A stretch of DNA of 64,000 nucleotides from Delphinapterus leucas (Eukaryota > Chordata > Mammalia > Artiodactyla > Monodontidae). The notes under the pieces are model-generated. The model did not search any database. It saw only the letters and a program-made list of their open reading frames with translations, and had not been told where the DNA came from. Below, piece by piece: positions 34,907 through 45,845 of the stretch (positions are counted from its first letter, which is position 1; each line of letters begins with the position of its first letter). The stretch covers positions 25,344,921 through 25,408,920 of the forward strand of contig NW_022098026.1 of NCBI RefSeq assembly GCF_002288925.2. Direction: 5' to 3'. The position numbers and the translations under genes are program-made.

Positions 34907-36594
34907 TTATACACAGTGAAAGAGAAAAATGACAAAAAGCTAATATTGCTTTATTACCTTGGGAAGCATTTATTAGGACACAGAACTGATGGAAAATGTG
35001 ATGGACAGTCAGAGAGTCAAAAACGTATTTACAGCTGGAAGGGTCCTTCTTGTAGAAAACTAGCCCAAGACTTTCCTTTCACTTAAAAGGAAATAAAGAG
35101 TTTAAAAGATTTGCTAGGCTTTTACAGGTTTCTGCTTCAGTGGCATTTGACTACACAGAGAGAGAGGGTTTATAGATTATTTAATATAGAGGGTAGAGTA
35201 CTGATAATCACAGCTCAAAAAGGAAAAACACCAAAATGAAGGCAGGTGGATCAGAATCAATACTCTCATTAAATACTCAGTTACCTTTCCCCCTCTGGAC
35301 TTACGTTTTCCCTCACTTTGTGGGTTACCTTTTTATGTACTAAATACAGAAAAAATAATCATGAAAGAGTCCCTTGACTGTAACTGGAATCAATGTATCT
35401 AACACGTTTTCCAATACTTGCTGTGCATGTGGCCTCATTACATTCACATGCCAAGAAAGGTTCAAAGGGAAAAAAAAAACTGTAGGAAGCCATTCATAAT
35501 TTCCTCGACAGGATTTAACAGCCATTCCTTACTCCAGTCTTACACTCTGTTTTCTAATATATCCCAAGTGATAAAACTTCAAGTATATTAAAATTCAGAG
35601 CACAGCAAACTATTCATGCTGCAAAGTGATTAATGTTTATGTTCTTCTGTTTTGCTTTATTTTAAAAATTCACAGTCTGCATTATTCTCTGAAAAAGGGT
35701 TGGATTCCATATCACTATAACATTCCTTTTTAACTCTAAGGCCAGGCAGGTTACAATGCCCCTCCCCCACTTTCACGTGAGGAAACTCAATCTTTAATCA
35801 TCATGAATTTACTCTATTTCTTCATTTATGTGCCCTGATGGATGTTTCTCAGTTTTCTTGTATAGATTTTCACATGTGTGATACCCAATTTGCAGATGTT
35901 CTTATGTTCTGATAAAGGTCTCTGTGTCTCTTGGCGTAATTTTAGTGCCTAAATGCTTACTGCTTACTATACCTTTGGGATTGAGTCTTACTCATCTTTG
36001 TATGCTCCCCACTCTCTACTCCTCCACACATACACCTTAGAAGAACACATCGTAGGTGTCAGAATTATTTTTAAACATCATTTTCCTTTGCATTAAAATC
36101 AGGGCCACAAATTCAAAGAATACTAATTTGCATTTGGTTTGAAGACTATATTAAAGATCTAATTCAAAATGTTTAAATGTATCCCTAGTTTCTAATTGAA
36201 CAGGTTCACCAGGTGATGTTATGAAGAGAAAAATCTAACTTTGGTTAGTAATTCACATAAGAAATAAGATATTTGAATTATCTTACAACTCATCAATTAG
36301 ATGGGTTTGGTCAGATAGTGTTAAAATATACGACCTAATGTACAGTATTACAATGTGTAACATAAATCAACAGGAAATAGTCACTAAAAAGTTGTTCACA
36401 TCCTGTTTTTATTTCTTCAGTAAAGATCAAATACAATTCAGCTAAAATAAGACTCTATATCTTGATTGCAAATGTTAAGGTATTCTTTGTTTTTTGTGTT
36501 TTTTTTTTTTGAGTCTATGTCCTTTGGTAGCTGAATGGGAAAGCCATACCATTACAATGTTTGCCAGGTTTTACTGTTAACTCTTGTTTATAGA
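34237..36594. other. unassigned sequence
   Basis: About 2.3 kb without a recent insertion. A weak L2-like tail may lie at 35,975-36,070. An AC repeat sits at 34,879. No coding exon evident. Confidence 0.4.
34879..34906. repeat. (AC)14 microsatellite
   Basis: Fourteen perfect AC units. Confidence 0.97.
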
Positions 36595-36715
36595 CCTGTT
36601 TCCTTTACTACTTATAAGCCTTTTGAGAATAAGGCCCTGATCTTTATCCCATATACCTAGTAATATAAAGACAAGTACTTAGGAAACATTCAGTAAATCA
36701 TTTGTTAGCTGGTTG
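36595..36715 (+). mobile_element. L2 3' tail, sense
   Basis: L2 end in sense: 'ataagccttttgagaataag', 'atcccatatacctagtaata' and 'aggaaacattcagtaaatc'. Confidence 0.6.
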
Positions 36716-36719
36716 AACA

Positions 36720-36850
36720 TTTCTGTCTTAGTTTCCTCAACTAAAGTTGTAAGAAGGGGGTACAACAGTACCTATGACCAAGGTGTTATGCTTATAAAGT
36801 GTTCAGAACTTCACAGGGCATGCAGCAGGTACTTATTCAGTACTGATCCC
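36720..36850 (+). mobile_element. MIR SINE fragment
   Basis: Sense MIR 3' half: 'ctgtcttagtttcctcaact', 'caacagtacctatgacc' and 'gggcatgcagcaggtactta'. Confidence 0.7.
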
Positions 36851-36936
36851 CTGCACAACTCTGGGAAGTGTCATTCACAGTGCTCCCTGGGGCTGTGCAA
36901 CTCCAGACCCCACCCTCAAAGCATGAACTTCCATTA

Positions 36937-36971
36937 GCATCATCATCATTACAACATCATCATTATTATTA
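36937..36971. repeat. imperfect (ATC)n/(ATT)n stretch
   Basis: Interrupted trinucleotide run of ATC units passing into ATT units. Confidence 0.85.
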
Positions 36972-37413
36972 GGCTCAAGAATAGAAAGATTTCACTTCAT
37001 CTAAACTACAGAGAGGGCAGCAAAAGTGTAAACAGGTCCTTCATGATGGAGATAAGTGCACCTACTTCTTAAAGGGAAGAAGGTGAGAATTTTGAAGAAT
37101 TTTTGTGCATTTTTCTCTCTCATCATTTAATCCTTGTTTGAGGTCTTCCATGGAAATGAATTATGACTGAATCACACGATGTTAAGCTTGGAGTTTTGTC
37201 TGATTCTAACAAACACTGTGAACTAAAACCACTAGAGGCTGATGAAAGTAAGATGATGAATATCCAAGTGAAAATTTAAAAATTTAGTTTTTAAAGAAAT
37301 TAATATTTTGGCACATAGAATGTCAATTACATCAGATATATCATTGGGTTTTCAAATCATTTTGTGAAAGGATCTTTTTTCTCAAAACTTTAGGAGGACA
37401 TCCAGTGGGTATC

Positions 37414-37433
37414 TGTGTGTGTGTGTGTGTGTG
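37414..37433. repeat. (TG)10 microsatellite
   Basis: Ten TG units, ending in GCGC. Confidence 0.95.
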
Positions 37434-37689
37434 CGCTTAGAGAGCCTGGACCCTATCCTCCCAGCCTTTCTCTTCTCTCTATGGCTTACCAGGGACACTG
37501 TGGTTATCTATGGAAACCAATTTGGAACCCCTGATCCAGAGAGAGCAAAACTTCCATCTTCCAGAAGCCCTACAGAGTCACACAGATAGTTAAGCTATTT
37601 GGATTTGTGGATGACTTAGAAATTTTGATGACCAAATCGTTCTTTCAAAAATATTCACATTTGCTAAATAAATAAGTAAATTTTATTTT

Positions 37690-37930
37690 AGTAAATTTGA
37701 AAATCATAAAAAAAATCAGTGAAGAAATTTCTCATAAAGTTACCACCCAGAATTAATTGCTGTTAATATTTTGATTTATACTTAAAAAAAATATATATAT
37801 ACATGTAACTTTTTCCATTTTCACAAAATTGGGACTAAATTCCACCTTTTGATTTTTGACCTCTTTTTTTCTAACTTAAAAGACGTATCTTACATATTTT
37901 CCTAAGTCACTGAACCTTTTTCTACAACAT
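37690..37930 (-). mobile_element. old L1 (L1M-type), antisense fragment
   Basis: Same antisense L1M type as at 20.3 and 25.6 kb: 'gttaccacccagaattaatt', 'tcacaaaattgggactaaat' and 'taaaagacgtatcttacata'. Confidence 0.55.
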
Positions 37931-38719
37931 ACTGCTTAGAAAGCTTCATTACATTCTAAGGTTGGCATAGGTCACAATTTATCATATATACAGGGAAAGG
38001 CAAATCAAGGTTTCAACCTTTTCTCACCCAAACCTACTCTTGTCAAAACTCCTGCTATTCACTATAAGCAAAAAATTGAAACAAAAGAATCTTAAATTTG
38101 CATGAATTTAGAACCATGGAAACTATAAGAGCACAGAAACTGTGCTCTTCATAGCATCAAGTTTGGAATTTGTGCTGCTCAGTCTATTTTGCAATTGAGG
38201 ATTTTTTTCCAGAAATGAAATTCCTGTAAAACTGCTCTCTGAATATCTTTAGAAAAAAGAAAATATTCATAGCTTACAGAATTGTGGAAAACACAGCACA
38301 AAATGTTTTCTGGGGGGTTTATTGCTTTAAAAAAGTAGGAAGGAAAACTAGGTAATTTTCTTTTATTAAAATATATTTAATACCTATTTAAATGTTTATT
38401 TTAAAAAGAGAATCCCAGATTACATTGTACAAATATATGTAACTCACAAATGATCTCCTAAGAGTTATTAAAACACAAAATCTCCAAATGGTTTATTTTA
38501 GGACTGGGATTTATTCAGCCCCTTATTTCCTTTCTTCACTGGGGAAACTATGGTTATGTGGACTTTGTTCTTGAATGTCAATTTTAACAGTGTTTCTATC
38601 CTTTGCTTAGCAAGAATTGGGTCTTCATTAATATTTAATAATAATAATAACATTAAAAATATACTTGCCTTTCTCTTTATTTAATTTTGGGGAGCACAAT
38701 CAAGTTTTCACTACAAGAG
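37931..38719. other. unassigned sequence
   Basis: AT-rich; a short ATA/AAT run near 38,636-38,650. Nothing else recognised. Confidence 0.45.
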
Positions 38720-38960
38720 GGAAGTGGTTTAGCTCATTACTTAAGATGACTTTGGAGTCAGGCAGACTTGAGTTCAGAATCTAGTTCCATCTGTTATCAG
38801 TTAGATAATCTTGAGTAAGTATTAAATTGTTGTATGGTAATAAACCTTAGTTGAGCTATACATCAAATAGGGATACTATGACCTTCTTCAAAGCGTGTTG
38901 GTGCATGTATGTAACAACTTTAGGGCACTGCTTGGCATCTAGGAAGGGTACTGAAACAAA
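38720..38960 (+). mobile_element. MIR SINE
   Basis: Sense MIR: 'tttggagtcaggcagacttg', 'gttagataatcttgagtaag' and 'gggcactgcttggcatctag'. Confidence 0.72.
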
Positions 38961-40639
38961 CATAAACCAACAATGCAAGAACAATTAACATTAATGTCAA
39001 ATGCGTTTTAAAAGAAATTTCAAAGAGGTTTTTTTAACCTGAATTTGGTCCAAAAAGTAGATTAATGTGCCTCATAATCTCTATTTATTAATGTAAAGAT
39101 TATTATATTTGGCTCATCAAATGAAACATCTATCTTTAGAGAAGAAAGATAAGATTGAATACTGATTCAAAACCATCCATGTCAACACACATGTTAATAG
39201 TTGAGGCCAATTAGCTAGAAGCCGTCGTGGTCACATCACAAAAACAAAGACTTCTGCTGAAAACAGTGGTGCTATTGATGTATTCCATCTAAGTGTCACA
39301 TGTGTTAATATTCTATTTAAATTTGGCCCTTTCTCCTTGTAAAAACAGAAGTTCCTTTTGGACAGGGACCAGGGATAACAATTGGAAGTCTATGAATGCT
39401 TTCTATTTTGAGGAACTTCAATTAGGCTTTTGTGGTATTAGTGATGATGGTAATGATACACATGTAGGAACTATTTATTCATCCCCCCACCCTCCACAAC
39501 CCCCATCAAAGGTTCTTGGTTTATTTAGTTGTGTCCATATACAGATACACATCCACCAATCATATGTGAAAGGAAGGACTTGGTGAGGATAACCAAGTGA
39601 CCTAAATTCCCTTAGTGCCTGAGTTAGGATTTAGAGTGAAGGTCAGATCATGTCATAATTCTCTGGCTCTGATTCATGTTACTGATGGATCATTCGGTTG
39701 TGTGGGGCCACATCTCATAGAACAAATAAATTCTGAAGTAAAGAAACCTCAATTTGAGTGGTATACGTTTCACTTAGTGGTTAGGTGATGCTGGATACAG
39801 GTAGACAATCTGAACTTTAACCTGAGGTTGATTATAAATGGTATAACATAAATTAACATAATGTAATATAATACAATATAACATAATATATAATATCTTC
39901 TCTACCTATATGCTTGTGAAATTTAAAGTATCAAAAGTCCTTTGTAACTTGTAAAATAAAGTATTGAACACATTAATTCCTGTGAAAAATGCCTTTGCTT
40001 ACTAATTATGAAAGAAATAAAACAAATAATTGATGGTGCAGAGGAAACACCTGAAGCTACAAATTGTCTGGTTGAAACGTAATTGTGATTGCCCCCAAAT
40101 CAGATCAACAGCATTAAATTTCATACAGATAGTTCATTTTTATCAAATGCTCATCCGCTGGGTTAAATTCATTTCAGCTTCCATATTAATGAAACCTGAG
40201 TGTTTCTCTAAAGAACAAAAACCATGCTTAACTGGGAAATAACATGGTATAGTGGAATGAAAATGGGCTAAACAGCAGTCAGAATTCCAACTGTCTCAAG
40301 GGCCAAAGAGTTAACATGAATCCACTGGTGGGGAAGGGGCTTGGGGTGTTGATGTGGCACATGCTGAAAAGCACAATACCCACCCAGAGGAATACCTATC
40401 ACTCAACTCCAGATGTGTCTACCATGAAGAGATGTGGGCCTAGTGATGCCAGATTTTCTTATTTTCTAAGAGGAGGGAGATACTGAGATATTTTTTGAAA
40501 TGTCAAAATTACAAAATTTTGGACAAAAGAGTGTTTTTAAAAATATTGTGCTGGAAACATATATTTTTGCTTACAAACACTTGACATATGTTTGCAAACA
40601 CTTCCCTGAGCTGGGTCCAGTCCACAAAGCTTCAGGTTT
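38961..40639. other. unassigned sequence
   Basis: About 1.7 kb, with an AT-rich 'acataat/atataat' low-complexity stretch at 39,838-39,895. No coding signal; the 97-codon frame at 39.3 kb has no support. Confidence 0.45.
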
Positions 40640-40855
40640 TAACCACTGTGCTATAAAATCAGATAGCTCTTACTTCAGTCTTAGCTCTAAACTCACTAAC
40701 TGAATGGCTTTGGCTAAGAATTTAACTTACTCAAGCTTCATTTTCCTCTTGCAAAGTGGGAAGAACAATGCCTCTGTTTGTGAGGACTGAAAAAATGGAC
40801 ATGGGTGAAAACAGTATAAGAAATACATAATAGGTACTCAAAGAATTTAGCTCTT
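40640..40855 (+). mobile_element. MIR SINE
   Basis: Sense MIR: 'tttaaccactgtgctataaa', 'aactgaatggctttggctaa', 'cttcattttcctcttgcaaa' and 'aataggtactcaaagaattt'. Confidence 0.72.
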
Positions 40856-43699
40856 TTTCTGGATAACTTTGAAAAGTAAGTTGTAAAAGTAAGTTTTCTT
40901 TTTATTTTTGTTATATTCAGACCATGTCAGATATTCTTGTTATTAAGAGGGTCAAGGCTGTCTCATTTGTTCCTGGAATAAATTGGTTTACTTGAATTAT
41001 AAAGGAAACTCGATACTACAGATGTCCTCAATTCTTCTAAAGAATAGAGTCAGCATCAAGTCTGAAAAAAAAATTTCAGATTGACCCAAGAGAGAGTGCT
41101 TCTTTGCAAAATGTCTCCTGAACAAAATGCTTTTCTACTATTTCATCAGCTACTCTCTGTCATAAAGATCCTTTCGTTAGAAAAACAACATTTGAGGACA
41201 TCAAGAATGTGGTTAGCAGTGGCACCACGTGAACTGAGAACAGATCAATTCCGCTTAGATTACAGTTGACTATACAGCCAAAGATCAAAGCAAGATGTTT
41301 CAAAGCAAGAAGATTATACAAAATAAATTTAGACAGTTAATGTTTTCAAGCCCTACAAATGTTAGTGAAAGTGCAGAAAGCAAATAGCCAGGGACTGGCT
41401 AGAAATATTAATCTTGTCTCTTTACTACCTTCCAGGGGTCTTGGCTAAGCCATTTAGCTTTGATTTCAAAAACTGTAAATAGAGTGAAAAGAGAAAAATA
41501 TAAAATAATACACCACACTTAAAAGAGATTGGACAATGTGTGTAGCTAAACCTGTCCAGATGAGAGCATTCATGTGAACTGGGCATGTTTAAGCACGCAT
41601 TTAGAGACTGGGCTCTTTTCAATCTATAGAGGAAAAAAACCTGAAGGTCTACAGTGGTAGAAGAATCAATTTCCCTTGTTGCAAGCTGATATTTTCCTCT
41701 CTCTTGTTTCAGAGGGTGACACTGAACCCTGTGGAGCCTGGAATGTGGACAATCTAGCTAAGAAGAGAGCGAGATGGCTAAAATGCTCCTTCTATGTAAA
41801 ATTAACTAGGAGTAAGGGGGTCCTTGTTAATTCATTTTTTAAAAGCTAGGGTTTATTTTTAATGATTGCTAATGTTTCAGGCATATAGCTCAAAATACTA
41901 TAAATTCTAAACTTTGTAGGCACTTTTATTAAATGAAATGCTTTTAAAATAAAACTAAGTCATAATTCAAATGTTCTCCTTACTACAACAAAGAATCATA
42001 TATTCTCTGAAATACAAATTCCCCTTTATGGTTAATTAGCAACCACTTAAATTCCTACTTAAGAGATGCAGGAGACAAAGACTAAGCCTGTGGAGTAGGA
42101 GGAATTCCTTCCTGGGGTCTAGGTAACCCTAGCAGAGCAGACAACGGAGAAACTCCAGTAATTCCAGAGTTCCCATTTTCACAATCTGAGTTATCTAGGA
42201 AATTCGTAAGAAGGCAAGTTTGGGATCTATAATATCTTCAAAACACTTAAGTCCCTTTCTCTGTCTCCTCAGTGCCAATTAGCAGAATTATCATCTTGAG
42301 AATTCTCATGTGAATTCAGTGTGTTTATTTTTAATATAAATTGGTTATTGTTGTATATAAAATTATTGTCTTGCTATTCTTTTAATGGCTTGCTGGTAGA
42401 ATGACACAATATCCTAGACTTTACAGACTGGGACTCATTTAAAATATTCTGTCTAGCTGTTCCTATCAGTATAATTGCAACTAAAAAAACAATTTTTGTT
42501 TTGGAAAATATGTTCAAATTAGGTATATCTGACCTATGAAGAGTTTACAGGCCTTAAATATGGGTCAGTAAGGACTAGAGAAGCCATTCATTTTTGGAAG
42601 GTACCTCTCCATGAATGCTTATTTTTGGAAGGTACCTCTCTCCAAGAAATGCTGCACAAGAAAGAGCCAGATAAGGCATGTGGGTGAGAAACACTTGCTT
42701 GGTTTACATTTTCATTGTGGTTATACTGGGTAGCATTTTCCAAGGAAACATTTCCAGTTTGGATCAGAAGGCAGGTTGACAATATCACCCTCTTTTCTGA
42801 AGCACATGCTCACAAGGCTTTTTTAGAGTCATAATGACCTCAGCAAAATTTCCTTCTTGAAAATAATACCAATGAATTGTTTTCTGACCAGACAGTGTCA
42901 GCTAAACTTAGCCAGATTCGGTTTTCCATCTATATTTTAACTGCAGTTGACTCTAGAATTTCAAGCAGTGCAGTGAGTGATCTTGATTTAGATGCCAAAC
43001 AAAGACAGGGAACAAAGACTTTTTCCTCTTACTTAAATTTCAATGTATCAGCAGGTCAGGCATCTATAGAGATGGCTGTTCCCAATGATATAAAGATATT
43101 TCTTTGTATTTGCCAAGCATACCCCTTCTCCTCCAGGTCACTCTTTTTATATTTGATTTCAAAACTTCCATGAAAGCAAGATTTTTCCTCAATTCATCTT
43201 CTGAGTAAGGTTATTGTCTCCATTACTGTTTCAGCCTCATTTTTGGATATAGATATGAAGGAATGATTTATTTATGATTAGAGAATTTAGTAAAGTGTAT
43301 TTCTAGAATAGCTTTGAGTGTGTATCATATAATTTGATGTTAATAATAATTAAATTACTAATTTATTTTAATAAGTTATAGTGAATCCAAAGGTATTCCC
43401 TTAATGGTCTCATTATTTCTGACTTGCAATTCAGTTTTGAAAGGGAATAAATGAAGCCACAGAAATATTCACAGCCTTTCTTATTTATGTCATAGTATGT
43501 AGTGAACAATTTTTAACGATGGATTTTTTAAATATTGTGATTTGTCATTTAAGAATTTGGCTTTCCTTTATGAACATCCTAAAATCCTGAGAATATCACA
43601 TATATGAATACAATCCATTTTGTTTTCACAGCAAAAGTACAAGAATGAGAGTCACAGTCTGAAGACCTGCTAGAAAACAGAGGTCCTTCAGGGGAGCAC
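40856..43699. other. unassigned sequence
   Basis: About 2.8 kb free of named repeats apart from a 31-bp microduplication at 42,590-42,641. No exon with convincing splice sites seen. Confidence 0.4.
42590..42641. repeat. 31-bp-spaced direct duplication
   Basis: ATTTTTGGAAGGTACCTCTC occurs at 42,590 and again at 42,621, each in a similar short context: a small tandem duplication. Confidence 0.9.
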
Positions 43700-43975
43700 C
43701 CATTTATTCGTTCAGTCAACCACTGTTTATTGAGCACATATGTCTTGCCAAGGCTTTCGTTATTAATTGACAGTTTCATTTTCTGCCCTCACAGAGTTTA
43801 CAATCTAGTGAAGGGCAGGGAAGTTCAAGTGAGCAAATAAATAGCTCTATAATTACAACTTTGATAAATGCTACAAAGGAAACAGGGTACGAAGAGTAAT
43901 AGTGGAGATATACTTAAGGAAACCTCTCCAAGGAGTTATATTTAAAGCTCAAACTTAAAGTATAAGAAGAATCCA
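43700..43975 (-). mobile_element. L2 LINE 3' fragment, antisense
   Basis: 'cccatttattcgttcagtca', 'ttgagcacatatgtcttgcc', 'cctcacagagtttacaatct' and 'aacctctccaaggagttata' match the antisense L2 end. Confidence 0.72.
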
Positions 43976-44539
43976 ACCATTCATATTTTAAAAAGGGAAG
44001 AGTCAGATGACTGGGCTTTCATTTAAAAACTATATACCAGTTTAAGAAACATACAGATGCCAAAAATATATCTTAGTTTAGTCTGAGAAGTCATGTGACA
44101 GCTAAGGTATGTTGTTTAAATGTTTTTATGAAGAATTTAAGTTGGTCACTGAGGTTAAGACTACAGGATGCCACTGCTATACTGAGGAAGAATAACATAA
44201 ATCTGGAAGAGATTTGTTTTTGTTTTTTTAATTGCCGCTTACGCATGCGCCTGGTGAAATTCCTAGCAATTCAAACAGGGATTTCACTGCCTTGAGCTTA
44301 AAACTCATTCATTATCAGCAGACAAGAGATGACCGAGGTTAATTTAATACCCACTGTGAGATGCAGTGGCAGGTCAGAATAACAGATCTCCTATTTCCTG
44401 AAAATCATGCTTGACTCACAGCTACTGAAAATCAAGCAGGAGCTACCTGTATTTAAAAGCAAAGTGTGAAGACCCCAAAGTGGGGGAAAGTATCTTGAGT
44501 CATCAAGAAAAATGCACACAGAGATTAAAAATTTACTAG
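43976..44539. other. unassigned sequence with an isolated CpG cluster
   Basis: Contains the NRF1-like site at 44,240-44,251; otherwise nothing recognised. Confidence 0.45.
44240..44251. promoter_or_regulatory. NRF1-like palindromic site
   Basis: TACGCATGCGCC has the CGCATGCG palindromic core of NRF1 sites, with differences at two outer positions. Three CpGs in 18 bp are unusual in this CpG-poor region. Binding is inference only. Confidence 0.35.
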
Positions 44540-44820
44540 AGACATATTTCATTGACATGGAAAGATGGCCACCTTATATAAAATAAAAAACCTATAAAAC
44601 AATGCTTAGAGTATGGTCCCATTTATGAAATGGTATATCTGAGTGTGTTTATACTGGCAGATAGAAAAAAATCTAGAAGGAAATATTTCAAAGTACTAAC
44701 AGTAATTATTTCTTGATGGTAGGCTTATGGGTGATTTTCTTATACATTTCTGCTTTATCCTTTTTTTTCCAACAATTTGGATATATGTTTCAAATGTAAA
44801 ATAAGAGAGCCTTTAAAAGA
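44540..44820 (+). mobile_element. old L1 (L1M-type), sense fragment
   Basis: Sense L1M-like: 'ttagagtatggtcccattta', 'agtaattatttcttgatggt', 'taggcttatgggtgattttc' and 'ccaacaatttggatatatg'. Confidence 0.6.
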
Positions 44821-45639
44821 AAATTTAATTGTATTGGTGAATATTGATTTAAAGCAGAATGCCTTTAATATGACAGATGTCACTTGTACTGCAAGCTAAT
44901 TAATTATAAAGGACACTTCACAAATGTGAAATGATAGTTCAGATGGCATGATTTACTCTTTGGCCAGTGCTGAATTACCAAACAGTTGGACAAAGTACGT
45001 GCCTACAGTGTTAGCAAAGAAAGGGAGACATCAAAAAACTACAATATTTTGGAGAAAAGTATTTGATTTTTGATACTTCAGAAAAGTATAAAAGTATTTG
45101 TCCAGGAAATATCAGAAAGTTGTTAAACTGATGTACACTTATTTATGAGTTAATATCATTTTAATTTTTAAGAACATGTAGGTAGAGAGATGCTTAGGAC
45201 ATACAGGTAGGAGGTATGGGCTAAGTTTCTTCAAGGTCCAGGACCTATAGAAATTAATTTGGTCCTAAGCACAGGAAAAAAAGCTGTGCTACCCCCCAAC
45301 TTTATGTCATTAAAAATAAAAATAATACTTAGGTATAAAATAAGTGCACATCAGTCCAACAAAGTTCCAAGTTTTCCCCAAATGCTTCATGCTTTTATGA
45401 AATATCATGAATCCCAGATTTTCTCCAAAATAATTTTTGTGTCTACCTTTTTTTTGGCTGATAACTGAAGAATGAATTTAATCTATGTGGCAATCCAATA
45501 TGATCAAAGAACAAATCATATCCAAATATCCAAATAAATGTCCAAATAAAAATGAACTACATTTAATGCAGAGTTTACTATATTTGATATTTTAAAATTC
45601 AAATCGGCAAGATAATTTGCTATATTTTCTAATATGGCA
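44821..45639. other. unassigned sequence
   Basis: Contains TAATTAATTATA at 44,897-44,908 and imperfect 'tccaaataa' repeats near 45,520-45,552. Confidence 0.45.
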
Positions 45640-45845
45640 GATTTGAGTTCATGTGAGTTGGAATTAGGGCCCAACTAGGCTATTTACCAAACCCAAACTT
45701 GAACAAGTCTAATCTCCCGAGCCTCTTTCCACTAATGTAAAATAATTATGATGACACTAGATTTACTGGCATGACAGAATTTTGGGGAATATAAGATGAC
45801 AAATAAAGAATGTAAAATGACTTTAAGAACTACAAAAGATTATAT
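45640..45845 (+). mobile_element. MIR SINE, decayed
   Basis: Sense MIR: 'gagttggaattagggcccaa', 'ttgaacaagtctaatctccc' and 'ctaatgtaaaataattatg'. Confidence 0.58.

Larger units (their letters stand above)
36851..37689. other. unassigned sequence
   Basis: Holds an ATC/ATT-rich stretch (36,937-36,971) and a TG repeat (37,414-37,433). Nothing else recognised. Confidence 0.45.
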
